Assembly: GCA_029204225.1 (NCBI GenBank)
Contig: CM055108.1
Coordinates: 26,699,525 to 26,763,524, forward strand
Direction: 5' to 3'
From: Diphasiastrum complanatum
Lineage: Eukaryota > Streptophyta > Lycopodiopsida > Lycopodiales > Lycopodiaceae
DNA: 64,000 bases
Positions within the stretch are counted from its first letter, which is position 1. The number at the start of each line of letters is the position of its first letter. The notes below the pieces were generated by a model, which made no database searches, was not told the origin of the DNA, and saw nothing but the letters and a program-made list of their open reading frames with translations. The translations under genes were made by a program, and so were the position numbers. Positions 43,401 through 53,599 of this stretch are shown in pieces.

Positions 43401-46400
43401 AATGAGTGAATATTTTCCATATCAACCAAGGCAATGAACTCATGACTACTAATGCGCATGCGAATATGAATTGAGCAGAGACCAAGTTCACTAGCCTGAG
43501 TAGCATAAGCAGGGGCAAGGCTAGAGTTAGCAAGGCCAAAGTCAGGAGGATCATAAAAAATCTGTAAATATTGGTCAGAATCATCAACGTCCTCATCCTC
43601 ATGAAAGTAATCAGCAGTAGTAGCAGTAGGAGGCTGTCGAGACTTGACAATCACGGGCCATATGATTAGGACAAGAACATAAATGCTTATTGTGTCTGGC
43701 TTGGGAGTAGCGACAAATATAAATAGGGTAGGGTGTAACAAGAGAAGCTAGGACATGGGGGATGAGAAACAGGACAGGACAGTGGCTCAGGGTACTTATG
43801 CTGTAGAGTAGTCATGGCTTCAAACAAAGAAGCAGGGTGGAAAGCAGCAACATCATTCATGAAAGCACCGTAGAGACAAACTAGGTATTGATAAATAAGC
43901 TCCCCATTCTTGAAGATTGGTGAACAAGTAGGACAACTATGTAAACGATCACTTTAGGAATTTACGTCACTTGTTTGAGTGAGGCCTCGAGAAACATCCC
44001 TTTGACAGACCATTTACCGAAGATCAATCATAGCCTGCTTGATGTCACACCAGAAAGCAAACCATAAGTACATCCCATCCCGAGTAGGTTCTCACTGATA
44101 AACCTGCCACCAAGTAGCAGCACGACCATCCAAATGTAGGCCAACCAACTGAAGAAGCTAATGATTGGACTTAGGAAATATGAGAAATTAAGTCTCCAGT
44201 TTAGTTGAGTGGTTTTCCAAGTCATTCCCATCAATGCATGGAAATGTATACCTTGATCGTTGAAAGTCACAAGCATATGGAGGTTCAAAACTAAAAGGAT
44301 GGACAATAGGAGGAAGTGGAGGTGGTACTGGAATTGAGAATGAGGTGCTTGGAGCATGTGATGTTAAGACAAGGCTTACTCGATCCTAAGAGTATAAAAT
44401 AGAAAATCACTTGTCTGACGTCCAGCCAGACAAGTGGTTTGATAAGCTTTTTTTAAGAGGTGGAGAAGTATCAGTGAACATGCCATTCTCATTTGAGATC
44501 TTTGTCCAGGTTATGGCCAATTGATTTGTGCTAGTTCTTTCTACCTTCAATGGTGCATTTTGCCTACCAGCGATGCATTGTTGTTGGGTTGTGAGCAAAC
44601 TGAAGTGATGAGATGTAAAATTTCCTTATTTTTTCCATGAGAAAGTAGGGACTTTATGTGATTGACTATGCTGTTTACTGCTAGCCTTCATCATGACCAA
44701 GTTTTCCCTTAGGAAATCTTGCAATAGCTTGATGTTTGCTCAATAGAGGCAATATCTTAATGGTTTTAGAGCTAGTAGAGGCTGTCTTCAATGGATTAGA
44801 CAGTGTATACCTGATTGCATGCCAAATGCATAGGACGTGTGTAAGATGGAATCAATGTTCCAGCAGCACGACTAAGGTCATCTTGGATTGTAGAGGTACT
44901 GTATGAGGTTGCATGAGTAAGAATTGTCGAAACTTGCTGACAACGGTGATTTTTTGGCAAAGAACATGGTTTTTAGCTCAAATTTCAAGTTTTCAACAGC
45001 TAGAACCAAAATTACAGCCGTAAAGCTTTCATGCATTTTCTTTGTGATTGTTTGAAGCTATTTTGAAACTTGGGAGCAGAGATAGAAGCCTACGGTGGTC
45101 GATCTTTATTTATTACTTTAAGGAACAGTTCCTAAAACCTGTTCCTTAGGAATGGAACGACCGCTCCTAAGGAATGGTTCTGTACCCATTCCTAAGGAAA
45201 AACCTTAGAAATGGTTATCTATGGCCCTGTCCCTAACAGTCCCAAAACGAACTGTTTAAAAAATGGTCCCCTGCTGCATTTTTATATTATTCCATTTGAT
45301 TTTCCAATACTCGTTCAGTCCTAAAACATTCCGTAACATATTCTACGGACTATACAATACGTTCCAACCCGCTGTGGTCGGAACGGGTTTCTAAGGTAGC
45401 AATCTAGGTACATAACATTCCTTATCCTTTTAGAATTCCCTTTTTTCAAGAGCTGGCAAGGGAAGTTCGTTTACAGTTTATTTTCTCTTTTCCAACTGGC
45501 CTTGTCTTCTGATTGCTGTTCCATTAGACCGAATCAAAAAACTGCTCTTTATATATCTTGTCATACATCTATGATCTTCTTTGGCTGCTGAGTTGCAAAA
45601 ACATCAATTTCTGAGAATGATTTAGTTTGTCCTTCAAGATCAAATCGTCACTTGTACCAATTCGTTTCTTTGATTGGCTTGCATGGAATACAAGATGCAC
45701 ACTCACTCATGAAGGAAGTTTTAATCCATTGAGTTTCTTTGCATTATTACATGGGCCATTATATCTTAGAGATAGCTTGTAGTATTTGCTGGTTCGAACT
45801 TTGTAAGTCCTTTAGAATTATTGGTAAACCATATCTGTATAATTGGCAAACATGTACAAATTTTTCACAGGGGGCATATCTAAACACATTCTCCAATAGA
45901 AAAAAGGAGCTCTCTCAAAATAGGGTCCCAGAATTTGTTTAGTTTCATAGACAAAGTACATCAGTCAAAGGTACAAGAGCATTATTTGATGTAATGTTAT
46001 ATAAAATCCCAGAGAAATAGCCAGTGCATTAACAAGCTTTCCATTCAAATTGCAGTTTCTGGCTTACATGTGTCCTGAGCATCGAGCAAAGGGATTGCAT
46101 CCTCCCATTGGATCTGATCTCTCAGTCTGTCCGAAAAGTATTTATGGTACTTATGATGACCATGATTATGGCTGGTAAGTAAGTTTTTTGTGAAATCTAG
46201 GTATTATCTCTATCTCCAAGAAACATATGTGTTATGTAAGTGTTAACCAATCTTGTAGTTAGCTTCATGCAAGCATAAATGTCTAGGCCCCCTTAAGTTT
46301 CTACCTGTTATATATTTCCTATTTATATTCACGGGAGGGACATCCATCTATAGAGGGCATCAAATTTAAATGCTGGCATTGTTGTTGCAGCCAATGCATG

Positions 46401-48626
46401 CAAGTGTTTCTTGCTTGAATGAAATAATGCGTCTTAACGAGATGCTGCCTCTCCATTTTGTTGTAAAAGGAGCTCTTGTATTCAATTTAGAAGTTAAAGT
46501 TCTAGCATTGTCTTGCTGATTAATATCTTACCTTTGATTTATTTGTGAGTGTCTGATTGGCACGTTCTGGGAATGTAGACTTGCTGATGGTTTCAATAAC
46601 AAGTAATGGATAAACTACCGGACATCAGGTAATACCTAGAGTAGCACATCAATCTGTGGATCAGTGCACATGAGTTTAAGCAATTTAGCTGTTTTATGCC
46701 TCTTCTTACATCCAAGAATCTAAGTATTTGTCTAGAACTTATCCATTGAGCCCAATATGAGCTATGAAAAAGAACCTGCCAAGAAAATCACGGCGCATAC
46801 AGAATTCTTGTAAAAGCCAGTCTACTTCTTTTTTCCATGTAGCTCTGTGTGATATTACTAATGTAGGAGCAACATTCTCTCAATGACCGTCAATATTGAG
46901 CTGTTCCTGTTTATAAGAGCCTTCACAATAGGAGAACCTGTTCTAATTATTATGATTTTTTATATGCAGTATTTCATCACCTGGGTCTCTTAGTCATTTT
47001 TCCCTCGAAGAGTGCGCCAACTTTCATAGTTACTATTGTTCTGGGTTGTTGTCTGGCCGAGATCAGTGTTAACTTTGATAGATACTAAAGTATGGTTGAG
47101 ATTTTAGGTGTCAAAGGGATTGGAGGAGACATTAAGATTCTTGGAACTTATGAAGAGAGCCTTCGGTAGGATAAGTATCATGATGGGTAGATGTCATCCT
47201 CAGACCAGTATCCTTCATGCTTGAAGTTCACAGTAGAGACTTATATGGGGTTTCGAGCAATATTTGGAGAGAAGTAAGAAGTAAAAGAGTTTCATTGGAT
47301 TAATAAGTAGAAACCTATATGATCTTCGGATGAAGCTGTAAAGCAAATGCAGAAGAGTCTACAGACATGTGTGGAGATGAATAGCACTGAAGTTCTTTGC
47401 ACCTACAATGCACTATTGAAAGCATATGTTTTGTTGGTGGACTGAAGGAATGCCTTCTCGGCATCTTTTGGAACGCCCTTTTGTAGAATTTCTTACTTTT
47501 ATTCTACACGTTGCAGTGAACATTTGGCAGTAGGATGTAGGAAGATTAGGAGTTTATTTGGATTAATACACGCAGATCTGTTTGATTTTAGATGAAACTG
47601 TAAAGCATGCATAGAGTTTACAGCAATATGAGAGATGGGATAGCACCCAAGCTTTGTGCACCTATGGGGTGCACATAGGTGCATTATTGAGGGGTGTATT
47701 TGTTTTTTTGGTGCAGAAGAGAAGTTTTTTTTGACATTTTTGTGACCATGCCTTTCATAAAGAAGTTTTTTCTTTTATTTAACTTTTGGCAATGAGCAAA
47801 TATTCCACAGCACAACAAGCTTCTTTGTCTATTGTGAAAGAATAAACTGAGGAGTATATTTTTGGTGCTTAGCAATCTAGAATCAACAAACACCGGTTTG
47901 GGACTTCCAACTACCTATTGCCAGGTGTCTATTTTTAATAATGTAGTCATATGAGGAGTGTGCTCAACTCATGAGTCATAGTACATGAAGAAGGTTTAAA
48001 GATGACCCCACCAGTCTTTCGAATTAAAATTCTTCCTGAAACTGTGAAAATAAGTTCAGTATTTGAAGCTTAGTTTAATCCATGTATGGCTCATTGTAAT
48101 GTTTCTTTTCCAATTCGATTGGCCGATACAAACCATTTCGAACTGCCCATCCAGTAATCAAATCAGAAATCAGATATAAGGTTTGTAATTTTGCAAATTT
48201 TTCAGTTTTTCTAGTATACATCCAGCCATAAATTTCAGGATTTAGGTTGTAGATTAAGCATCAATGATTAGTTGGAACTTGTTACTTACTACTGTGGCGT
48301 GTTTAAATTTCAAGTGACCAGCAATTTGGGCCTTTTTATTCAACAGACTGATTTGGGTTCCAGACCCGACCATTCTTTGATTCGGAGTCACCAATTTGTT
48401 GGTTTCGAATTGGTGATTCGTGCAACAGTAGCTCGTTGTAACATTTTAAAACTGAAGGATTCTCTGCAGAGAAATAATAACAGTTTCTGAGTATGTGATG
48501 TGTGACAGGAAGCATGGAAACAAAAGACTTCCAAACAAGGATGATCTGAAACAAGTGTTTCTTGATGGAATCGGTGAACCAAAGAACAGCCCACGAAGAA
48601 AACAAGGGCGTGGTATTGAGTGGAAG
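40373..48626 (+). CDS. PhoD-like metallophosphatase gene, four internal exons
   Basis: Exons at 40373-40491, 40842 to about 40900, 46056-46174 and 48509-48626 read as one protein: LGDMAYMDEPRVNC, SVEHALSRVQAQLANPDY, FLAYMCPEHRAKG, SIYGTYDDHDYGW, KHGNKRLPNKDDLKQVFLDG. The pattern (GD..Y, a DDHDYGW metal-site box, then GNKRLP and FLDGIGEP) is that of plant PhoD-like phosphatases, metal-dependent phosphoesterases often secreted or in the endomembrane system. Three joins are confirmed by split codons: an initial G fits a TG-G Trp before LGD, G-GC makes Gly between exons 1 and 2, and TG-G makes Trp between exons 3 and 4. The frame has no stops, unlike everything around it. N- and C-terminal exons are outside or hidden in large introns. 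The donor of exon 2 is unresolved. Confidence 0.8.
40842..40907 (+). CDS. PhoD-like gene, exon with SVEHALSRVQAQLANPDY
   Basis: The acceptor TTTTACAG at 40834-40841 is strong. The right edge is uncertain. A GT donor after 40907 gives a phase that does not fit the next exon. Ending after TAT at 40897 (a GC donor) fits phase and family spacing but has a weak consensus. A missed mini-exon is the alternative. Confidence 0.65.
40908..41690 (+). other. PhoD intron, first part, with a tandem duplication
   Basis: Non-coding. Near 41525-41690 a segment with TATTCCCCTACAAAGAAGAC and TAGCTACAGCTCTACAAG occurs twice, about 87 bp apart. This may be the end of the gypsy relic that follows. Confidence 0.5.
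41709..44400 (-). pseudogene. very old Ty3/gypsy relic in PhoD intron
   Basis: Reading leftwards: gag traces (ACDFQRSRYTFPCIDGND and GLHLDGRAATWWQVY, 44300-44060), a broken zinc-knuckle region (about 43700), protease traces (FIALVDMENIHSFF, HFDLILGVD, 43440-43220), and RT traces (YHALNNLTICNQYPI near 42830; LFEFKVLPFCVVNGP near 42700; AYFDDI just after the MITE; LYAKWSRCSFVVTEIEFLG near 41900). Stops and indels are frequent, making it the most decayed gypsy copy in the window. The RT is split at the GPPTFQ site by the element at 42081-42686. Confidence 0.75.
42081..42686. mobile_element. 606-bp MITE-like element with 8-bp target duplication
   Basis: Begins CTTAGTTGCCTGTTCCGG and ends CGGAACGGGCTTCTAAG, an imperfect terminal inverted repeat (CTTAG, then two variable bases, GCC, a variable base, GTTCCG). 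The flanks are GGGCCCAT at 42073-42080 and 42687-42694. Eight-bp duplications are the hAT hallmark. Removing it rejoins the RT relic exactly. No coding capacity. Confidence 0.85.
44401..46055 (+). other. PhoD intron with a second MITE-like end
   Basis: No gene. At about 45120-45395 a segment rich in the palindrome TTCCTAAGGAA ends in CGGAACGGGTTTCTAAG, nearly identical to the right end of the 42081-42686 element. I could not find its left end or target duplication. The intron ends AAATTGCAG at 46055. Confidence 0.5.
46056..46174 (+). CDS. PhoD-like gene, exon with the DDHDYG metal-site box
   Basis: 119 bp, acceptor AAATTGCAG and donor TG/GTAAGT (strong). Starts FLAYMCPEHRAKGLHPP and ends GTYDDHDYG plus two bases of Trp. 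The Asp-Asp-His-Asp box is the most diagnostic piece of the gene. Confidence 0.85.
46175..48508 (+). other. PhoD intron with a diverged tandem duplication
   Basis: Non-coding. Two diverged copies of a unit of about 256 bp lie at about 47296-47551 and 47553-47810, sharing TTGGATTAATA, GATGAAGCTGTAAAGCA, TTTGTGCACCTA and TTTGGCA-type words. At 48340-48435 GTCACCAATTTG and GGTGATTCGTGCAAC resemble hAT termini but are too weak to call. Confidence 0.5.
48509..48626 (+). CDS. PhoD-like gene, exon with GNKRLPNKDDLKQVFLDG
   Basis: 118 bp, acceptor GTGACAG and donor AAG/GTACTT. The first base completes Trp from the previous exon. Encodes KHGNKRLPNK, VFLDGIGEPKNSPRRKQG and IEWK. Confidence 0.82.
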
Positions 48627-49067
48627 GTACTTCTTAAGTGATCAGTCAATAAACATGTTTATTATGGACAATTAACACTGTAGAGTTGTCTAGATTCAAT
48701 TTCATTCTTGTCACACGTTCTAAGATTTTGTATTGCTACTAGATGTCACAATACATTCGAGCAATTATGAATTAAGTCAAGCACAAGCTGCCTAAAATTT
48801 GCTCCTTTCCTGTTAAGTTTCGAGGCCAAAACATAATGATGTTATAGCTTCAGACTTCAAAACGTTTTCTATTAGTCAGGAAACAATATTCAATAGCATG
48901 AATGTTCAAATGCTACTTCGATGTTTTTGGATCAAAATTTCACAAATTGGCGATTCGAACAACGAATTGCAGTTGAAATCAATCCAATTTAAATTAGAAA
49001 CCTGTTTTTAATTTTATTTTTACATTTTTTGCGTGCCCTTTTTGCACAGGCTTATGTGTATCGTTGT
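48627..49067 (+). other. start of next PhoD intron, no gene seen
   Basis: AT-rich non-coding sequence leading into LINE-E. No further PhoD exon was found to the window end. Confidence 0.45.
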
Positions 49068-49068
49068 T

Positions 49069-49128
<60 letters not shown>

Positions 49129-49632
49129 AAGAAAGCTTTATTAATGTCTTTTCCATGCCAAAAGGCATATAAGACCAAAAGGAGTACATGTCAAGTATGT
49201 GAAATCCATGGGAGCGTATATAAATGTTTCCAAGACAAAACTATGCATAGAAGAGAACTGAGTAATATAATTGTAAACTACAAATTGCCAACTGTCCATA
49301 AGTGGGAGCAAAATAACTGCAAGGAGTAGAGTAGTATCATATAGTGCTGCTGCTGGCAAAAGATGTGATACGAGTTGTAACAGGAGGTAATATGAACCGT
49401 CACTTACGTCGTCTAGGAGGATGAAAACTGTATGCTCTCGTAACAAGGCGGGAAGTGTGAACTGCTGCATGACTATGAGTGATACACTGTCTCTGACATT
49501 GGTGAGGTTTTACGTCGTCGTCACATCGTCATCAGACCGTGGCCGTCTCCTGGTGAAGGAGCCTGAGAGCTAGGATGTGGCTGGCGAGCTGACTGGTACA
49601 TACCCTGGCGCAGCAAGACCATCTCTCATAGC

Positions 49633-49634
<2 letters not shown>
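49068..49634 (-). mobile_element. LINE-E, short 3' fragment flanked by TC tracts on both sides
   Basis: The minus strand has the last bit of ORF2, a 3' region, the hairpin at 49155-49168 (ATGCC, loop TTTT, GGCAT), then GACATTAATAAAGC and a TC tail (49125-49068). Its truncated 5' end lies directly against the TC tail of LINE-F. Confidence 0.8.
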
Positions 49635-49687
<53 letters not shown>

Positions 49688-49890
49688 AGATTGAGAATTA
49701 GAATTAGAACTAGAACTATTAACGTCTTTTGGTACCAAAAGGTACATAAGACAAAAAAGAGAGTACAAGCGTGAGAAGCATACAGACTTATGTACTAATG
49801 AAAAGAAAAAAATACTACTGTATCTATCTCTCGACCACTAGCTTGTGAGGGTACAACGCAAGAGCTTAACCACCTGCTCTGCGGAGGAGA

Positions 49891-52800
49891 TTAGCTGTGA
49901 GTGAGCTGAAAGTAATGAGTGATAGTAGTAGTGGAGCGTGATGTAGGCTGGCGGGAAGCACATGAAGACCGGGTAGCACTAGATCTAGCAGAAATGAGTG
50001 AAACTCTATGTGTCTTCGATCTTCGAACGGGGACTTCAAAATCCTCAACTGAAATATCCTCTCTGTTTCGCTTTTGGAAGAACTGGGTAATATGAGCCTG
50101 ACTGTGATGCATATCTGAGAGCGTAAGTAGAAGTGAAGCTCGTAGAATATACATCTCTCTCAAAAGAAGATCTACACATCTGGGGTGTGGATACTTGAGG
50201 AAGGATCTGAGCGTGAGAGAAGTATCTCTGTATAAACAATGGTATCGTCCTCTGATCTCATAATATACTGGACAACGAAAGATGAAATGAAACTCATCCT
50301 CCACCTCCTGAAGTGAGCAAAGCTGACATATTCTCTGCAATCTGAGAGTGTCTGTGTATCTACCTGTCGCGATGGCAAGTTGGTGAGAGGAGACTCGAAG
50401 CTGTCCCATACGGTATCTCAGACCAAAGGATAGTTGTTGTGTAAGATAAGCTGGAAGGATAGTTATGCCAGTAGTGTCCAGCCGTAATAGATGTCTGCCA
50501 TAAAAATGTATCTTGACCCTATCCGGATCGGGATGTGACCATATAGTGCATATGTATACCAAAAATGCTTGGCTCCCTGTCCAGCAATGGTATGAGATGA
50601 AGTGAGAGCAGCAACAACTTATCTGGAAGTATCTAGATCTGATACCCTGTGAAGAAAGGTAATGATATGAAACATAGCACCGATAACTAAGGGAGGGGAA
50701 GCAAACTCCTCTAGTATGATATCATGTGGCACCGAGGGCTTAGCCCGGATCATCCTGTTGAGCATGAGAATATGGAGACGAGTGAGATCCCTCCATGTAT
50801 CGCGTGATAAATCAGGGCACCAAGTCTCAGCAGAATATAAAACAACAGGGGATACAGTGGCAGAAAATAGTAAGCATCTGGTAGCAGGGTCCTGCACATA
50901 GTATCTGGAACAGAATCTCTCCATATGAACAAGAGCGGTATGCCCCTTACGGAGCCTGGTGAGGGCTGCTAGTCGAAATGTGAGTAGTGGACCAGAGAAA
51001 AGGACTCCCAAATAGGTGTAAGAGGTCACGATCTCAATCGGCGTCCTGTCATAGTAGAATATCACATCTCTCATATGCTGTCTATTAGTGTTGAACACCA
51101 TAATCTTAGTCTTGTTACTGTTAACCGCCAATCCCCAAAGATGACAAAAATGATGTAAAGCAGAAAGGTGTCTTCGTAAACCGGCTGTAGAGTTTGAGAG
51201 AAGAACCACATCATCAGCATATAATAGAATGGGGATAATAATTTCTGCTAGAGGACAGCCCTCTAATCCGCTCGAGATCATCAATATATAGTGCAAAGAG
51301 AGTGGGTGATAAGGGACAGCCCTGCTTCACTCCAATGGTAGAATGTATCTAAGGGGACCAGCCACTACCGTCTTTGAGGCGCGCCAAAACTCGCTCATAT
51401 AAAGTAATGATCACAGCAATAGTCTCCTCTGAAAAGCCAAGTGAAAGTAACCTCTGTAAAAGGAGATGTCTCGGAACAGAGTCAAAAGGTTTGCGAAAGC
51501 CCACAAAGCAACAATAAACTCTCTGTTTTCGATGTCGAGCCTCCTCAATAATGCATCGCAAAATGAAGATCTGATCTGAGGTAGAGTATCCTGGTCTGAA
51601 ACCAGCCTGACCCATAGCGTGTAGCTCCTCAGTCTCAGCAAAAGATTCAGTAACTGTCTGTAATATAGAACCATGTATCTTAGCTAGAGTGTGACCAATC
51701 ATGATGGTGCGGTAGTTTTCTACACTCAGGGGATCACCTACCTTGAGGATGGGATGAAGGATATTAGTACACCATGTCGTGGGAAAACCAGAAATCACAG
51801 CTGTGTTAAAAACATGAGCAATGTAGGGAGAGATGAGGTGTGCTACGGGCTTTAGGAAGTCTACGTGTAAGGAGCCATAGTTAGTGGCTTTATGAAGTTT
51901 GGCATGTTCAATGGCGTTTTCAACCATGTCTGGAGTAAAAGTGAGCAGTGGGCAGGTCTTAGTGAGAGTAAGGTAGGAGGAGAGTCTACGGTATATAGTT
52001 GCGTGGCATATTCAATCCAATATTCAATGGCTATGGGGGACAATGTCGAAGAGTGTCTAGTGAAGTGTTTCCAGAAAAAGGAGGAGGAAGGGGAATCTAA
52101 AGAGTTGATCAATTTTTGGCAAAATGATCGTAGGTATGTTATCTTCTTTGTTCTGGTGGTTCTATGGTATTCTTTTTGGCGTGGTTTGAGTAGTGCAGGG
52201 GAGTGTAACCTGGCATATGCCACATGCTTGCGAAGGGAGCGGCATTCTGCGTCATACCATCGGTTGTGAACACTTCTATGAGATGGTTTCGTCTTGGTAG
52301 GGAAAGAAGAGGAAGCAGCAGTTAGAAAGCATGTAGAGAGAAATGTGGCTTGTTGGGAAGCTAGTAAGCAGTTGGGACAAGGTTGTGGTGTATTTTGTAA
52401 GTCCAGAGTGGGTAAACGGGACACGTTTACGAGTGGAAGAGGAGCATGGGACTTGCAAAGATGAGGTTATGTGACCAAGTGAGAGGTGTAAGAGTGAGTG
52501 ATCGGAAATGGTAGGAGGTGTAATGGAGAAATCAGATATGTGAGGGATCAAGGCAGGTGATCCAATAAAGTAGTCAACTACACTATGTCCTCCACCATGA
52601 GGATAACATGTATATGCCGATGAAGAAGGCCACTGTGTGAGGCCATTCAAGATGGCAAGAGTGTGTCTCTCTGCAAGAGTGAGCAACTACTCCCCAAAAG
52701 ATGTAGCTGGAGTGTATGCATCTTGTGATACCCGATCTAGTCCCATATCCAAGGGGTGAACCTTGAGAAAGTCTGTATCTGCATGAAATTCCGTCTGTCT

Positions 52801-53086
52801 GGAACTTGTGCGAGTGTTGAAATCTCCTGCTAATAAAATGTAACCCTGCTGAGAAAAGGTAGCGATATCATCTGAGAGTGCCTGAAATGGGTCCCCATCA
52901 AAATCAGCAAACGCCGAAGTCTGTGGATCAAAATAGCATACAGCCATATAAATGTCCTCAGGTAATCCCAATAGTGACCCAATAATGTGTAATCAGATAT
53001 AGCAAGCGTATGGATCTTGTTTAGCCATCGTAATTGTGGTGTCTCTGTATAAACAAGCTACTCCTCCAGATCCTCGACAGGTTTTT
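49891..53086 (-). pseudogene. LINE-F ORF2: endonuclease, RT, zinc knuckle
   Basis: Endonuclease: GGVACLYRDT (53060), VCYFDPQTSAF, LLAGDFNTRTSSRQTEF (about 52840), HGGGHSVVDYFIGSPA (about 52580), ISDHSLLHLSLG (about 52490). RT: NYRTIMIGHTLAKIHG (about 51710), MGQAGFRPGYSTSDQIFIL, FRKPFDSVPRHLLLQRLL (about 51480; motif A carries FRKPFDS where LINE-A has DLQKAFDS), VKQGCPLSPTLFALYIDDLE (about 51300), LLYADDVVLLSNS (about 51210). Then NTNRQHMRDVIFYYDRTPIE, TYLGVLFSGPLL, AETWCPDLSRDTW, and the knuckle RICQLCSLQEVEDEFHFIFR with CPVYYEIRGRYHC near 50300. The end is at 49891. There are several frameshifts and one TAG near 51349. It is the best reference for this LINE family in the window. Confidence 0.85.
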
Positions 53087-53555
53087 TGTTACAACTCCCT
53101 AGGATCATCGACTGCCTTGAAGGCTCCGCACACCCCATACCAGTGACGACGCACCGTAACCGTCCAACCGTAGGGTCACAACCGACCCACCCCCATGCTC
53201 TGGAGCAATCGACATAATCATACCCGGTCAAGCCTCCTACGATAACAGGCGTCCCATACCACCAGCCATCGCACTCGGCTCTCACTAGCACACATCTCCG
53301 GGCCTGGAGATACATCCTGGCTCATGCACGTGCTCTCCATCCACCAACTCCCGGGTAGACTGAGTGAATGGAAAAAGGGAAACCCCACCTCTATATAGGC
53401 ATAGCACAGTGGGTCCCATGAAGCACGGTCTTGCCGGCGACACGTGACCACCTAGGATGGTGACGCGTGGCACCCAAACATGTCGAAAACTCCAGTCCTG
53501 CGTCATGCCCCTTGCGAGGTCGTCACTGAAGGGCGTACCGTTATGGTACATAACA
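53087..53555 (-). repeat. T3 3' LTR
   Basis: 469 bp, on the plus strand TGTTACAACTCCC to GGTACATAACA. Confidence 0.9.
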
Positions 53556-53572
53556 TTCCCCCCCCCCCCCCA
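53556..53572 (-). other. T3 polypurine tract
   Basis: TTC followed by about 14 C on the plus strand, next to the LTR. The minus strand therefore has an uninterrupted G run as its polypurine tract. Confidence 0.8.
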
Positions 53573-53599
53573 TAAAAACTTCTTTCTATGGGAAGAAAC

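Noticed and set aside
45120-45395. Complete second MITE
   Set aside because: The right end is clear, but no left end or target duplication could be found, so it is only mentioned under the intron.
48340-48975. Possible hAT ends (GGTGATTCGTGCAAC, GGCGATTCGAACAACG)
   Set aside because: Only partial matches to the 57467-58559 termini and no 8-bp duplication found.
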